64,000 bases of DNA from a bacterium (GTDB lineage: Bacteria > Bacillota > Bacilli > Lactobacillales > Streptococcaceae), in NCBI GenBank assembly GCA_905221345.1, contig CAJNCW010000001.1, forward strand, positions 186,001 to 250,000, in the 5' to 3' direction. Of this stretch, positions 63,815 through 64,000 are shown piece after piece (within the stretch, counting starts at the first letter, position 1; every line of letters begins with the position of its first letter). The notes beneath the pieces are model-generated. The model was not told the DNA's origin. It was given only the letters and a program-made list of their open reading frames with translations, and made no database searches. Position numbers and translations under genes: made by a program.

Positions 63815-64000
63815 CTGGAGCTAGGAGCGACAGATTGACTTTTTCACGTTCGGTATCGATTTTCTTAACCCAAACCGTTACCAAATCTCCGACTGAAACC
63901 ACTTGGCTGGGATGTTTGATAAACTTGCGACTCATGTGGGAAATATGGATCAAGCCGTCCTCATGAATCCCGATATCAACGAAGGCACCGAAGTCAACGA
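63801..64000 (-). CDS. tex: Tex-like S1 RNA-binding protein, 3' end only
   Basis: The last 65 codons: [59 protein letters not shown], an S1 domain as at the end of the transcription accessory protein Tex. The remainder lies beyond the window. Confidence 0.82.
   Translation of the reverse strand, partial: VDFGAFVDIGIHEDGLIHISHMSRKFIKHPSQVVSVGDLVTVWVKKIDTEREKVNLSLLAPDESN

Noticed and set aside
1..64000. tRNA or rRNA genes
   Set aside because: No cloverleaf or rRNA sequence was recognised; the boxA-like motifs are not followed by rRNA.

Overview
The two flanks of this window (about 1-3264 and 53200-64000) are ordinary chromosome of an oral Streptococcus, most likely the mitis group. They carry a GlnP/GlnQ-type amino-acid ABC transporter, zwf, ftsY with two Cof-type HAD phosphatases, a VIT-family transporter, a BceAB-like peptide-sensing ABC transporter, a DUF1430 membrane protein with a lactococcin-972-group ABC ATPase, a PspC protein, a SprT-like protein and the 3' end of tex. 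Shine-Dalgarno sites, promoters and U-tract terminators are typical low-GC Gram-positive ones.

Between the convergent zwf and ftsY genes lies a block of about 50 kb (3265 to about 53190) of completely different character. It is a long same-strand array of Rhs-type polymorphic-toxin cassettes. Each unit has the same plan: a GC-richer fragment of the 3' end of an Rhs gene ([31 protein letters not shown], [15 protein letters not shown]), then an AT-rich toxin tip or only its last codons, then an AT-rich immunity gene, then a repeated intercassette sequence (GCAAGCCGTAGCC...GTGCGGTACGCAC...GCGGTTT). Many units add a hairpin of inverted Neisseria DNA uptake sequences and a boxA-like motif. I count about 50 apparently intact immunity genes. 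They include SUKH/SMI1-KNR4, DUF2750, DUF4303, DUF4265, DUF416-like, Imm10-, Imm22-, Imm26-, Imm40- and Imm59-like, YwqG-like, ankyrin, Sel1 and small membrane or secreted proteins. Most toxins are truncated, frameshifted or carry stop codons. Recognisable toxin tips are WHH, AHH, LHH and other HNH nucleases, GIY-YIG/URI nucleases, a TNT-like NADase and a clan CD-like peptidase.

No full-length Rhs gene, secretion gene, transposase or integrase is present. The uptake sequences (an exact ATGCCGTCTGAA at 50821, AGGCCGTCTGAA at 5308 and 12321, and several AGGTCGTCTGAA) point to Neisseria as the source. The simplest reading is that a commensal oral Neisseria donated a silent Rhs cassette array to a naturally competent Streptococcus. 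A chimeric assembly is the main alternative and should be excluded first. A small RelB/ParE-type toxin-antitoxin patch (about 42140-43200) with a Gram-positive style promoter and terminator interrupts the array.

How the parts may work together: the flank genes look normally expressed. Inside the array the immunity genes mostly keep good ribosome binding sites and intact frames while toxins decay. The block may therefore act as an immunity store, a recombination reservoir for Rhs tips, or both. That is inference from the pattern of decay.
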